Shown one piece after another: positions 30,700 to 42,776 of a DNA stretch of 64,000 nucleotides; within the stretch, counting starts at the first letter, position 1; each line of letters starts with the position of its first letter. Source of the DNA: Molanna angustata (lineage: Eukaryota > Arthropoda > Insecta > Trichoptera > Molannidae); NCBI GenBank assembly GCA_963576475.1, contig OY754984.1, positions 17,148,275 through 17,212,274 of the forward strand, in the 5' to 3' direction. A model generated the notes under the pieces. It was not told where the DNA came from. It did no database searches and worked only from the letters and a program-made list of their open reading frames with translations. Position numbers and translations under genes: made by a program.

Positions 30700-31985
30700 T
30701 AATTTTCTCTTATTTATGTAACTCTTACTTGTGTAACTTACGTGTATGATTGAAAATGAGCTTATGTAATTTTGTGTGCATCCATAATTGGAAGTCCAGC
30801 CTTCATAACGATAACCAATATTATTATCTTTTTATGAAAATTGTACGCTGGATCGATGTCGATGTACCCTTTTTAATAAAATAGATAAAAATAAATAAAT
30901 AAATAAATACTTCCTTATTTCACTACATCATTCCCATACCGGTCTTATCCTATGAGGCATAAAAAATGCAAACAATTTTTCTCTTAACCATTAAACCATT
31001 TAACTTTTTTTCCTTACAATGATTTCATAAGTGGCCGCCTGCTCTGGTGTGGAGAGAGACCCTCCGTGCGTTAAAAGTATAGTGACCAAAGGACAAATTA
31101 ATAAAACCTTACCATACCGTATTGTATCGACTGTATTGGCACAATTAAACACTATTTATATGAATATTGTTTATCTACCTACTCAATTTTCTAACTATTC
31201 ACAGCGTTATTTTAAAAATAATTTAAAACATATCTGTAATTGGCTTTGATATATTATGTAATATTTTAAGCAATTTGTGAAATAGCCGTTGAAATGAAAT
31301 AAAATAAAAAATAATATTAGTAGTAGGTATAATATTTAAGAATAATAATATTAATTAAATATATTAATTTAATATTTTACTTTTATTTTAATTAAAATTT
31401 TTCATAAATGTAGTTATTTCATTAATAGTTGAATAAAGTTTTGTAATTTGCAATCTTTTAAAGAGAATTGTATTTAAATTATGTGAATAATAGGTGTGTT
31501 TCTTTTTTAATTTTATAAAGTGGTGCTCACCCGCACATCTGCTTGAATGAATGAAATAATAAATACGTGTGACTTGTTTTTGGTAAAATTTGTGAACTTT
31601 CAGTATAGGAGATTATTTTTGTCCATTTTTTTTTTGGATTTTTGTCCTATGTGCAGCGTCGAAGTGTCGGAGGTCTTTATGTATAGGCCGACCTGTTTAT
31701 ATCGAAATGAGAACGAGCCCATTAACCGTCACAAAAGGGTCTCTTTAACCTACAAAACATGACTTAAATGCGATTTCTTTATGAAATTTCCAGGTGGTCA
31801 CATCAATTGGTTTTTTTTCCAAAAGAAAATACTTATTGAATTTTGGTTACATTTCAAACGAATAAAATTGAGGCTATTTTAAAAAATATTAAATTGGGAA
31901 ATATTAAGTGGGCTTATAAACGTAAACATCACATTTTAAAATAAAATTTCTCAAGTACGTTACAGTGTGTTTCTTAATAATACCA
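30700..31985. other. Unassigned AT-rich sequence
   Basis: Small frames (31031-31249, 31547-31762) without domains. No inverted repeats noted. Confidence 0.4.
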
Positions 31986-31991
31986 TAAGTA

Positions 31992-32292
31992 TTTTCAACA
32001 TTTCTCTAGTGAATGTTAGTCATCTTCTTCTTCTTATTAGCCCCTTTCACTCCTCTGATGTGTGATGTGATGATGTGATAGGCCTCTTCCTGGGTTTTCC
32101 ATTTCTCTCTCTCCTGGGCGCTCTGTTTTCACCCATGTCCCACCATGTGGACAATATCGTCAGTCCATCTCCTTTGTGGTCTCCCTACACTTTTTCTATT
32201 ATGATTATGTCTCCAATTCAGGATTTTGGGGGTCCATCTATTATCCCTCTGTCTTGCCCCATGACCTGCCCATTGCCATTTTAGCCTTTCCA
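31992..32292 (-). mobile_element. RTE-like LINE tail, decayed
   Basis: The minus strand reads LKWQWAGHGARQ, PKILNWRHN, RKSVGRPQRRWTDDI and SAQEREKWKTQEEAY with frame breaks. The 3' tail is (GAA)n, seen as TTC repeats at 31999-32012. Same domain as 4157-4792 but a more diverged family. Confidence 0.82.
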
Positions 32293-32317
32293 TTTAATCA
32301 GTGTAATATATTTTATC

Positions 32318-32909
32318 AGTGTTATTCATAAAAATTTCTTGATACATGGTTGAATCACGGCTCAATTTAACCCGGTTCACAATGTACCCCGTTCAGCTGA
32401 AACATTATTTATAAAAATATTTGATCCCTAGTTCAGTTGATATCGATTTTGAGCTCTATTTCATGAGACAGCACCGAATTTAGTTTTGTAAGTTGGTTGT
32501 CATAACCACATACCAATATGCGCGGCGCGGAACATGCGCGGCGCGGAACATGCGCGCCACATGATAGTTCTGTGAGACTCCAGCTTATTATACGGTCTTT
32601 GCTCCAGCTATTGCACTTTTTGACATTAGATATTTTTTTTTAAATTCAACGTCAGTCTAAAATTACAATGAATCAAATTGCTTTTTATATGTATTTAATA
32701 TATCTCATGGTCATAGGCAGGTACTTCGAAATTGTAAAATGGCAAATTGAATCTGTGTTAAACTACCCCCGCCGCCGCGCCGGTTTAATTTGGCATTTGA
32801 GTTGAATCACGGTTCAACTCTTGACCCATGCTTATAAATAAGAAAAGTGAAAAGTGAAGCTAAGGTTCAACCGTAGTTTAATATTTGAACCACGTTTATT
32901 AATAACACT
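32318..32909. mobile_element. 592-bp TIR element (MITE)
   Basis: AGTGTTATTCATAAA at 32318-32332 pairs with the reverse complement AGTGTTATTAATAAA at 32895-32909 (14 of 15). Inside, ATGGTTGAATCACGG near 32347 and GAGTTGAATCACGGTTCAAC near 32801 recur in both orientations. No coding. A DNA-transposon derivative with unclear TSD. Confidence 0.65.
32518..32558 (+). repeat. 16-bp GC-rich tandem repeat
   Basis: ATGCGCGGCGCGGAAC repeated about 2.5 times, inside the preceding element. Confidence 0.9.
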
Positions 32910-34590
32910 ACAAATGATCGACACTTCTAAGAATTTTTCAAGCGCTCTTTAATGATTCAGGATCGTTACAAGGACGCTGATATTTCGATCATATGTTGCT
33001 CCAAGAAACAAAGCCGTTTTCAGTCCTATAGAGAAAATGTTTTTGATTTGAGCACTGTGGACAAATGCAGGCAATCTAATCAACTTTATTGGACAATTCA
33101 TAATAAGCTGCCTTGTTGCCTTGTCTACTTCATTGTGGGGTTGTAAGTACATGTTCTAGACGACCTGAGTATGGTATATCTCAAAGAGAACTGTTTTCTT
33201 AACAACATAATATCCTCATAACATATCAAATATGAATTTAATTTCTTCAAATTTTAACAAGAATTTTATATTTTGATTCCTAAAGTGAAAATTTCTATAC
33301 ATGCGGGTAACACTGAATCGAAATCATTATTCGAAATATTACTTTGTCATGAATGTATTGAAAGAAACATAATATCACAACCATTCCTTACATTTCTCTT
33401 TGTTAAAATAGGTGTTTGGGAATTTGATATTGTTTATTTTGCTATATTTGTAAAATACCATCCCTTTGATACAATATGAGTGTATTGTATCAACAAAACA
33501 GGATTTATTTACATATCTTTCAATATTTTCCATATTAACAGCTACCTATGTACCTGGTTTATATAGATTCTTATATAATTTTATAGCGATTAAATATATT
33601 GTTATTTTCAGAAAAATTTTAATGAGAATAAAAACCCTTATACAGAAAATTTTAATGAGAATAAAAACCCATATACAGAAAATTTTCTCTTAGGGCTTCT
33701 TTATTATTTAAACTGTTTAAATGGCAATGTGTGTAAATCAGTTGTAAAACATCGTACCTTTATAATGATGCAATAGAGATATTTTATATTAATGAATAAA
33801 AAACAGGGAAAAAATTGTCGGAAGCTTCAAGAATATGAATACAAAAAAATATACATTTCAATTATAGACAGTTTGCTATTCAGGAATAAAAAAATATTTT
33901 ATCAATTTAATGCTGAATGTTTCTTTTATTTGTTAATTTCAAGATGCCCTTTTATGGATTGATTTGTACTGTAATGAGAGGTAGTTCTACATAATTATTT
34001 TAAATTAAAACTGAAATAGTTATACTCGGCCATTTTTTTTCTGTGTTTGTATTCATTCCACATTTTCAATAGAGCCAACTGAAAGAAAACTCCGTAAATT
34101 TTAAGATGAAAATTCTAGATGCTCTCTTTCGTCTTGGCAATTCTTTGTTCTACTTCTTACCGCATCTTCCGTCCGGTTCTCATAGACTTTATTTTTCCAG
34201 GATCCTTTGAAAGTCGGTCTGGACGGTATAGGTACCTAGTAAGCAATGAGTGTAAAAATAGCCAAGCACATCAATTACGTAACGAAAACACAGTTGCACT
34301 TAAATTATTGATGGTTGCAAAGAAAATGTTTGCATTAAAAAATATGTTTTAAGTATCGCAATGAATACGTGTGGTTGGTACGTATATATTAAACTTACTA
34401 TGTAAGTCTCAAGTCCTGTAAAGGACATTCTATGAGGCGAAATCATTACTATAATTATCGCATCCTCACAAACTGAATACACTTTATATTATTTTTTTAT
34501 ATATTTTTTTTATTAACAAATAACCAAAGTACACTATGACAACAAGAAAAAAAAAACTAAAGAAGTACAATTAAAATATATGTAGATACA
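32910..34590. other. Mostly unassigned AT-rich sequence
   Basis: Holds the 34-bp tandem repeat at 33609-33690. Near 34120-34215 the minus strand can be read TGRKMR, stop, EVEQRIAKTKES, faintly like an RTE tail, but I do not call it. Confidence 0.4.
33609..33690 (+). repeat. 34-bp tandem repeat
   Basis: CAGAAAAATTTTAATGAGAA followed by TAAAAACCCTTATA, twice, plus a partial third. Confidence 0.9.
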
Positions 34591-34594
34591 TAGG

Positions 34595-34700
34595 TACCGT
34601 CACAACTTGTCCCTCACGGGGTAGGCAAAGAGAACCGAACGCCACGTTTTTATATGTTGACACACATTCATCGCCTCGTCAAAATTCATACATCGTCTTA
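34595..34700 (-). repeat. LINE 3' UTR remnant
   Basis: CGTCACAACTTGTCCCTCAC and GGGGTAGGCAAAGAGAACCG, the reverse complement of the 45580-45610 region of the LINE at 44710-45636 (CGGTCCTCTCTGCCTACCCC). 43340-43400 carries a similar piece. Confidence 0.55.
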
Positions 34701-34819
34701 TATGTACATGTTCGTCTGTTGTTCACGCTTCTTATAAGTACATATTTCCGTATTTTTTTTTAAAACAAAAAATATGTCAAACAGATATAATAGGATCAGC
34801 GACGTAAGGATCATATTCA

Positions 34820-35005
34820 GGGGGGCAAGTCTGGTCCAACCGGCGAAATCAAAACCCCCACGATTACCCATATCATGGATATAATTATCATATGGAGTTC
34901 TATGGCATCTAAAGATATTAAAGAACTCCATATAATAATTATATCCATGATATGGGTAATCTTGAGGGTTTTGATTTCGCCGGTTTGAACAGACTTGCCC
35001 CCCCC
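34820..35005. mobile_element. 186-bp near-perfect palindromic MITE
   Basis: Arms of about 80 bp: GGGGGCAAGTCTGGTCCAAC at the left and CCGGTTTGAACAGACTTGCC at the right are the outer ends. The inner arms contain ATTACCCATATCATGGATAT and its complement, around a short TCTAAAGATATTA loop. Frames called across it are by-products of the palindrome. A half copy interrupts the SINE at 60.7 kb, proving mobility. Confidence 0.88.
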
Positions 35006-35450
35006 AGATAGAGATGAAGAAGATTCTAGGGGGATTACGTTGCAAGAATGGAATACAACAGGTTAGCTAAAATGAAAATTTTCCAATCGACCACGAGGTT
35101 AACCATCTTAAAGATAGAGAGATAGGTACCCAGAGCTCGGCGTCATAGGAGAGCCTGCGAGAGGGGTACACTAACTGAAAATCAAACAGGTTTTCTAAAC
35201 CTATTACAAGAAGAAAAAGATATTGTAAGATATCCCATCGCAACTTCGAGTTTCATTAACACTTCCCGCTCTCAAAAGAAATCTAGGAATCATTTCCTTA
35301 CACATAACACTTAAATTTGTCTCCTTATCCTATCCTTGTCCCCCCCATCTCCTATCCCCTCTGTTTCTATATTGTTTTTGTTTTATATGTAATTATTTTT
35401 TTATTTTGTCTAATTCATAAAAATTGTTGGTACGTATCATAAATACAATA
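35006..35450. other. Unassigned sequence
   Basis: No supported feature. Confidence 0.4.
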
Positions 35451-35550
35451 TTTTTTACCAAATGAATAAGATCGGTTGGAAGATATTGCCATTTAGCAAT
35501 AACCCCACCATTGTGAACATGTGCTCAAAAAGTTTTAAATAAATGCATAA
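35451..35550 (-). repeat. LINE-type 3' tail remnant (tail T)
   Basis: TTGGAAGATATTGCCATTTA, then GCAATAACCCCACCATTGTG, again the LINE tail motif, preceded by an AT-rich stretch and CCCCCCATCTCCTATCCCC. Confidence 0.5.
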
Positions 35551-35567
35551 TAGAAAAAAGCCAGTGA

Positions 35568-35605
35568 GGATCATATAAACAATAAAAATATTGTTTATAT
35601 GATCC
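35568..35605. repeat. Perfect 17-bp-arm hairpin
   Basis: GGATCATATAAACAATA, loop AAAA, then the exact complement. Confidence 0.95.
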
Positions 35606-35831
35606 AAAATATTGGTATTCCAAATCATTAATATATTTTATATGCATACCTAAAAATATCTAACCGAAACGTTTTAAACGTTAATAATCTCAGGAAAACG
35701 TTTACAAGCACCTGGCATAAAATGAATCAAAACTATTTGTTTTTTTTTTATTTCTTAAAAGTACCTACTCAAATTTGCTTCTTTTTTCAAAAACCTAAAT
35801 ACCGATTTCCAAATAAAAAAAATTACATTAA

Positions 35832-36512
35832 GAGGGTGACTGCTGCCAACGTACCTATTTTTTCAATTTAGATTTGCATCATTACTACAAAACGAATCAT
35901 TTTGAAAAAAATAACCTAGTTAGTTTGGATATTAATGATGATAAATATACTTTAACTTTTTAATTATGTTCTGTATATATTCTTGTAGGAAAATAATAAG
36001 CATACCCCGATTTTCGACATTTATCTTAAATTTCTAAAAAACTATAAGGTATAGAGCATTATATTTTTTTTATAAATTAAAGAAGATCAAATTATTTGAA
36101 AAAATACGATGTAACGTTGCATTAATGCATCAGGTTAAGTTAATAAACCAAAAAAACTTTTATTTCGTAATGGCGCTGAAGGGAAAATAAAGTTTTTTTA
36201 GGTTTATTTACTAAACCTGAAGCATTAATGCAACGTCACATCATATTTTTCTAGATATTTTGTTTTCTTTAATAAAAAAAAATATGTTGAACTACGCCTT
36301 ATATTTTATTAAAAATATAAGATAAACGTTGAAAATCGGGGTTTGCCATTATTTATCTACAAGAATATATACAGAACATTATCAAAAAGTAAACATACAT
36401 TTTTCTTTATTAATACCCAAACTATCTAAATATTTTTTTCCAAACGATTTGATAAGAAATAATGATGGTATATCAAAATGAAAAATAGGTACGTTGGCAG
36501 CAGTCCCCCCCC
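35832..36512. mobile_element. 681-bp foldback element with TTAA target
   Basis: TTAA at 35828-35831 and 36513-36516 flank an almost full-length inverted repeat. The outer ends pair GTGACTGCTGCCAACGTACC with GGTACGTTGGCAGCAGTC; the inner part pairs CCCCGATTTTCGAC with TTGAAAATCGGGG and GTTGCATTAATGC with GCATTAATGCAAC. The loop is near 36165-36195. TTAA duplication is the hallmark of piggyBac-type transposition. No transposase is encoded, so it is a non-autonomous element. Confidence 0.88.
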
Positions 36513-36516
36513 TTAA

Positions 36517-37780
36517 CAATATTAATACAAAATACAATACAAATAAAATATTAGGTACCTAATTGAATATATTGCCTCACTAGGCAAAAGCCTGTTCCGA
36601 GGCAATACCTATTCAAAATAAGTTGCTGTGCAAGTATTTAGTCAGTCAAAATTTAATCCATGCGTATTGTATGTACATGTGTTGGTTGATATTAGGACAT
36701 GAGTGAGATCCGTCATTTCAAAACATGAGAAAGATCCCTCTCACACTCTTCTCTGCCCCTGTCCATTAACCACTATGTTATTAATTTGTTTTATTGCTTT
36801 TTTTAGTAGAAGTAATTGAAGAAAGTTAGGTATTATTTTATTATATATCCTAAAGTAAATGTAATGTCTTTGTGCAAAAGTAGTATGTACAGTTGTTGGA
36901 TGTAGCAAAGTCGTCCTGCTTCTTGTGTTTAACGTCAATGTGTATTGTGGTTAGTATTTTACTTAAAACAAAAGATAAATATTGTCGTAGTATGCAGTTA
37001 CGAAGTCGCAAACTGTACCCTCTTTCAAAATTGCAATTTTATAATTTCAAAGGGGTCATCGGATTTATTTTCAATCTCGCTGAGTGTTGATGCTTATGAA
37101 CTTGCTTTAGACTAATTATGAAAAATAGAACCTATCAAATCTAAAAATAATGACACAAAAAACACGAAATTATATTTTATTTACAAATTTAGCGTCCTTT
37201 TGGAAACCTGTAAAAATTTACGACCGGTATAAAACATATTATTTATGCTCCTTGTACGAACATACACATTTTACAAGAATAGGAAGTAAAATATGTTTTT
37301 TTTGCAGATATACTGTTTGAAGATGATGAAACATATTCTGCGCACAAAAAGGTATGTAATTATGATATAATTGGTTGGCTCTATCATCTTTTGTTCAAAA
37401 TGTGCGGTCCATGATCGTGTTGGATACAAGTAGTAGATTATAATATGAATGTTTTATACAAAACAGGAGCACGCTACACAAGTGAACACATTCAACTGCA
37501 CACAAGTTTCATTTCCTCAAACACTGCCAAAAGATTTCTATGTAAATCTAGTTTCTACCTTATATAAAATTACCAATATGCGCAGATATTTTTTATGAAC
37601 AGAGCCGTCAACTGGTAAAAATTTAAAATGCACATCTTTGATGTACACAATTTTAGGCACAACAAATTGTGTGTAGTCTATCTGTGCAATGTTTAGAGCA
37701 TAGTTTTGTTAATGTTTACTTTAAAAAGTTTATTTTATTTGTCACACAGATTTTTTATAAATGTGTGAGCATATTGGTGA
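36517..37780. other. Unassigned AT-rich sequence
   Basis: No coding evidence. From 37440 on, words such as GTGCACA, TGCGCA and GTGCAAT increase, leading into the next repeat block. Confidence 0.45.
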
Positions 37781-38235
37781 AATTGTGGACAAATAATAGC
37801 TTTGATGTGCACAATCTTAGCACATATATTTAGGTGCAGTAAAAAAAAACAAAATGCTTGTATTGTTTGTCCACAATATGCAAAGATTTTTGTTAAATAG
37901 GTAATGTGCATAGTTTGTTCAATGTGAGCACATTATTTGTTCTCAGTTGTAAGTGTGCACAATTTTCGTGAACATGGTTTCGTCGTTTGATATTTGATAC
38001 TGTCATCTTAATACCCACATCCAGTGTCGTGTCCTTTGTAAGTTTTGTCAATGTGCGCACATTATTTGTGCTCAGTGGATAGTGCGCACAGTTTTCTTTT
38101 TCGTGCGCGTTTTTCGTCGTGTGTAATAGTATCGTGTCATTGGTCAATTTTGTCATTGTGCGCACATTTTTTGTGCTCAGTTGTTAGTGTGCACAGTTTA
38201 CGTGAGCGATGTTTCGTCGTGTGAATTAGAAGTGT
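37781..38235 (+). repeat. Tandem 105-130-bp degenerate repeats
   Basis: Three units centred on ATGTGCGCACATTATTTGTG, CTCAGT and AGTGTGCACA (37930, 38061, 38165), each followed by a TTTCGTCGT stretch. Units 1 and 3 also share GATATTTGRTACTGT and ACACCCAC-like ends. Rich in short self-complementary TGTGCGCACA words. Confidence 0.75.
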
Positions 38236-38561
38236 GATATTTGGTACTGTGACCTAAACACCCACCTCGAGTATCCTGTTCTTTATCAGGTAATCCTACA
38301 TTCGCCTCAATAATAATTATTATAACAACCGACCAACAGGGGTTTATTTTGTTGTTTGACTCCTATCATCATGCTCTGATGACAAAATAAACCGGTGGTG
38401 CGTATGAATGAACATAATAATACCTATTTACCACAAGTTCCCAACACAGGAGACGCGACGGACAAGTCAAATTCAAACATTCATTTAAGGATTTCATATA
38501 TTTCTAGAGGACCCGTCAAAAAACGTTGTCCTGCCGAACGTTGGCTTGCTTCCTACTATTA

Positions 38562-39112
38562 AGGCCCCCATTCGCGATCGTGCCATCCTTCCAAATGGCT
38601 TGATATCTCTCCAAAGTGCACTCGTGAATGTCAAAACCCGCGCATCCCAATTGGCCTGACACACCAAAATGGAATTCCAAACGATCGAAACTCAATAGTG
38701 CCGTGACAAACGGCACGGCGCATCTTGTCGGTACGGCATGCTCATATTGCTCGTGAGTGTGAAAACCAGCATTGCGCCATATCATTGCGCCGAGCTGTTT
38801 GACACTCTCGTGAATGCGAAGATACAACATTTTCTCTTTATTTTTTTCTTTTAATATATAATCAAACCGCTATAGCAGTTGTATTAAACTCATCTTCAGA
38901 ATTATAACTCAATTTTACTTGAAAATTTCAAAAAAATAGGAATTATTAATGCGAAAGTACCGAATGAATAGTAATTATTAATGCAAAAGTGTGTATACTA
39001 ATTTTAATGGCGCGATGGCACGCCCGTTAGTGAGATAAAAATTTTACAATGCTCCAAATGGAGCCGGTCCATATGGAGTGACGCTGAATGACACGATCGT
39101 GAATGGGCTGCT
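38562..39112. mobile_element. 551-bp TIR element with TTA target
   Basis: CCCATTCGCGATCGTG near the left end and CACGATCGTGAATGGG near the right end are inverted, with one mismatch. TTA flanks both ends (38559-38561 and 39113-39115). TWA duplications are typical of PIF/Harbinger elements (known). The interior is richer in G+C than the surroundings. A 104-codon minus frame (38516-38830) crosses the left boundary and carries no transposase motif. Confidence 0.72.
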
Positions 39113-39124
39113 TTAGCTAGTTCA

Positions 39125-39245
39125 GTAAACACGACACATACGTTCAGAATGGGTGGTGAACTATGTCAGAAGTTATTTTTCCTGTTGTTTGTTTTTTGAT
39201 AACACGGCTCGTTAGGGATATCAAATAATAAAAATAGGAAAATAA
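39125..39245 (-). repeat. Repeat B fragment
   Basis: TTCAGAATGGGTGGTGAACT through AACACGGCTCGTTAGGGATA, matching 16660-16745. Confidence 0.65.
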
Positions 39246-40655
39246 TCATCAAAATCGGTCTACCAGTTTAGGAGTTCAGTGACATACACACGTAGGGAAG
39301 AATTAAATTACATAAAGATATTAATGTCTGCTGTCTCGCATTTTATTGTAAATTTCAAAATTCATCTTTTTTGCAAAACACCAGGCGTACACTTTTTAAT
39401 TAGAATTGAGAATAAAATTGATCCAGGGGCCCACTTAAACACAAAAAAATCATCATAATAGGTGCATGCGTTTATCAGTAGTTCAGTGACATACACACGT
39501 ACATACAGAAGAATTATATATTAATAAAGATGTTACCAGCAAAACCCGATTTCAGGCCAAACTTACATAATTGTCCTAGGCTTAATTGGTTTATTTATCC
39601 TACGCGTGTCGGGATATACTAGTTTAACCAACATAATTCTAAGTAAAAGTTTGGTCAGAATAGGTTGGTAACATTATATGAAGACCGTTTCATCTTTTGA
39701 AGGCTTTTTGACTGTTTTGCAGTTTGGCGGGAAAATTTTAAAGTGATATTTTTTCTATAAAAATAAATAAAATGAAAAAAAAAATTTATAAAAATAAGAC
39801 AAGTGTAAATACAATAGCAAAAAGATCTATAACAACGATAACAACCGTTGTTGGAGAACTTGAACCTTGTAATTATCTCGGAGACCACTCTTCAGGAAGC
39901 GGTGATGTTGCGCTTTGAGCGTAACACTGTTGCTTAATTAAAAGTTGGGCAAACACATTTCGCCGTCCTGAAAGATTATCCCTTCAACAGATTTCACAGG
40001 ATTTTGGAATTAATCCAGTGGGAGAACGAAGGGGTGGGGGATTTTGATACAGCCACAGCTCCCGCCGCGGCTTATCCTGAAAGCTGGGCCATTTCCGGTC
40101 TGAAATTGGCCAACAAACTTTCTATTGGAATCGTATCAGATCCATCTTGAAATGTGTCATTTGAAAAAAGGTATCTATTTATTTATTTAAGGGACAAATA
40201 CAGTCTTATAAGTAAAACAGAGAAAATACACTATGAAATGAAAAAAGACAGATTAATATTTTCGTCCACAACTGATGTACATTTAATAATCATAGAAATA
40301 TTTACCTACAATACAACAAAAATTAAATTTAAATAAACTTAAAAATATAACATATTCATATATTTCACACATTTGCCCGTGACGGGAAAAGAAGGGAAGG
40401 AAAAAGGAGAAGGACCTAATTTGTTACTGTTCTGAAAATAACAGAATCTGCTAGATAAAAACATAAATCAAAAGAAGTGAAAAAATTTAATTTTTTAACA
40501 ATACGCTATCCATATAATATACAAAGAATTCTTGTAGCAATCATGTCTAGCAGTGAATACGTCAGAATGTTGAATACTGCCCGAGAGATTGACAATATAG
40601 AAATGACTTACGCTTTTGATAAAAAAGATAAATAATTACTAGTTGCAAAATATAT
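39246..40655. other. Unassigned sequence
   Basis: CAGTGACATACACACGTA occurs twice (about 39279 and 39485). No gene-like frame. Confidence 0.4.
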
Positions 40656-40657
40656 CA

Positions 40658-42776
40658 CATGAGATACAACTGTCGATGGCGATGGTATGTATAATTGAAG
40701 AATACGTACCAAACTATTAACACTCAAAACACAAATAAATAAATATTTTAAATTTTTTGTTTTCTACATAAAACATGCAGGTATGTATGTCAGGATAGGA
40801 TAGTGTGGAGGTCAATCTGTTTTTTCCTACCTAGAATATGAAAACAGCATGATAGTATGCATGTATGTTGGAGATTAAGTATGGAAGTCCCCGTAGATAT
40901 CGTGTAGTGTATTCTGCCTTACAAATTGTATGAAACGATGTCCTCACTAAATTCAATTTTTATAAAAATTGTTAAAAAAAGTTTGAGATATACTGCTACA
41001 ATGATGATATTTTTATATAAAATTAAATTATCTAGTTGGGGTGTTTCGGATTTATTAAATATTTTTAAAAACTTTGGAAATATAGGCAGTTAAACACGTA
41101 AATTTATCATAATAAAAAATTCAGAAATTGGATAAAAACAAATTGGAGATTTTGTATTTGTCTATATTTATACCAATTTTCAGCGTTTTTACCTTTATAG
41201 TTTTTGAGATAATATATTATATGAAAAACTTAATTTAAATTTCAAAAGTATAAAACCCCTGACTGAAACAAAAAGTTGAATTTTTTTTATTTATTTAATC
41301 TTCTTGTACCTATAATTAGTACACTGGCGGGCTTATTGCCTAATGGCAATTTTTCCAAACAACCAGAGTAAATGTTAAATATACAAAACAATGTGTACTA
41401 TGGCAATAAGTTAATCACATTACAAAATAAATAAAGATAGCAGAAGTGAAGTAAAAAAAAAAAGAAAAAAACACAAAAAAGAAGATAGCATATAAGAACA
41501 AATCATAGCAATGATAGGAAGACTAAGGGATAAAGAAAGGAAGAGGAGAGGAAGATGTAATCAGGTGTTGTCGGATAAATATTTTTGCTTTAGCCTTTTC
41601 TTGAAGTTGTTTAGTGAGATAGACGACGTAATAACAGGACTTAGGCTATTCCATAGTCTAGCTGAATGTACTTCAAATGAAAAGCTAAAAAATTCAGAAC
41701 TATGAATAGGGATAGATAGTAAAGCACGTTCAGCAGATCGAAGTGGACGCCCATCGCTTGAAAGATAAGTGAATTTATCTTTGAGATACTGAGGTAAATT
41801 TGGATTAATAAGGACATTGTAAAGTACATAATGACAAGATGTGTAATATGTGTATATTACGTCGTTGTCGTATCTTGTGCCAATGAAGAAGATTACGGTA
41901 ATGCTAAATATGATCGAATTTTTTTAGTCCAAAGATAAAACGGATGCAAACATTTTGAAGGCGCTCAAGTTTGTTGAGATGTTCCTCGTTTGCATCCAAG
42001 TAGCTAACATCAGCATAGTCAAGCAACGGTAGGAGAAGTGATAGAGCTAAGGCTGCTAAGGTAATTTTACAGTGAAGTGGAAGGAAATTCTTGATTTTAT
42101 TAAGTGAGTGTATGGCAAAGTAAGTGGATTTGCTGACATGTGAGATCTTTTCATGCCAAGATAAGTTATTATCAATGTAAACCACAAGGTCTTTCACGAC
42201 CTTGATATAAGAAATACATTGATTATTGATATACAAATATGGGAGTTGCAAATTGTTAAGGGAGGACAGCAGACGAGGACTACCAATAACAATCGCTTGA
42301 GATTTTGAAGGTTTAATAAGGAGACCATGCTCTGATGACCAGAGAGAGATAAAATTAAGATCTTCATTCATAGAAAGGGTAGCATTGGCAATATCAAAGG
42401 GACTGAAATGAATAAATAACTGAAGGTCATCAGCAAAAAGATGATACTGACATTTAAAGTATTTAGTAATAGAGTTGATAAAAATGGAAAATAACAGTGG
42501 GGATAAAACTCCACCTTGTGGCACACCAGACAACAAAGTGGCAAATTCAGAAGTATTGAATACGCTTAATATAAAAGATATAATAAAAGATAGATTGAAA
42601 TACTGAATATAAAAGTTTTGTAGGCATAAAGCTTTCTATAATATTCTGAAATTTTAGGCTCCGTGCATTGAGCGAATCAAAATTTATAAGGAACACACAC
42701 ACAGACACATTAAACGTTCTACTCCGAATTCTGAGTAAATCAATGTATTATATAAAAAATATATGCTGCGAAGTCA
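40658..42776 (+). mobile_element. Repeat A copy 3, split by a LINE
   Basis: Left part 40658-41280 begins CACATGAGATACAACTGTCG. The right part resumes at 42595 with GAATATAAAAGTTTTGTAGG and fades after TATGCTGCGAAG near 42776. It is more diverged than copies 1 and 2, so older. The LINE at 41281-42594 sits inside it, flanked by TTGAA on both sides. Confidence 0.82.
41281..42594 (-). mobile_element. 5'-truncated LINE with partial reverse transcriptase
   Basis: The minus strand starts inside the reverse transcriptase domain at its truncated 5' end (SVFNTSEFATLLSGVPQGGV), continues CQYHLFADDLQLFIHF with FADD as the catalytic motif, then VYIDNNLSWHEKISHV, LLDYADVSYLDANEEHL and LQNVCIRFIFGLKKFDH. 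After frame shifts near 41900 and 41700 come GRPLRSAERALLSIPIHSS and SARLWNSLSPVITSS. The 3' UTR holds TTGCCATTAGGCAATAAGCC and ends ATTAAATAAATAAAAAAAA. TTGAA at 41276-41280 and 42595-42599 is a possible short TSD. Inactive. The 22031-22490 copy belongs to the same family. Confidence 0.9.

Noticed and set aside
34698..35045. 115-codon minus frame
   Set aside because: Runs through the near-perfect palindrome; an artefact of the MITE.
35568..35605. microRNA precursor
   Set aside because: The arm is only 17 bp and perfectly paired with a 4-bp loop, which is too short and too perfect for a miRNA hairpin.
38516..38830. 104-codon minus frame as a gene
   Set aside because: It crosses the left boundary of a TIR element and has no recognisable domain.
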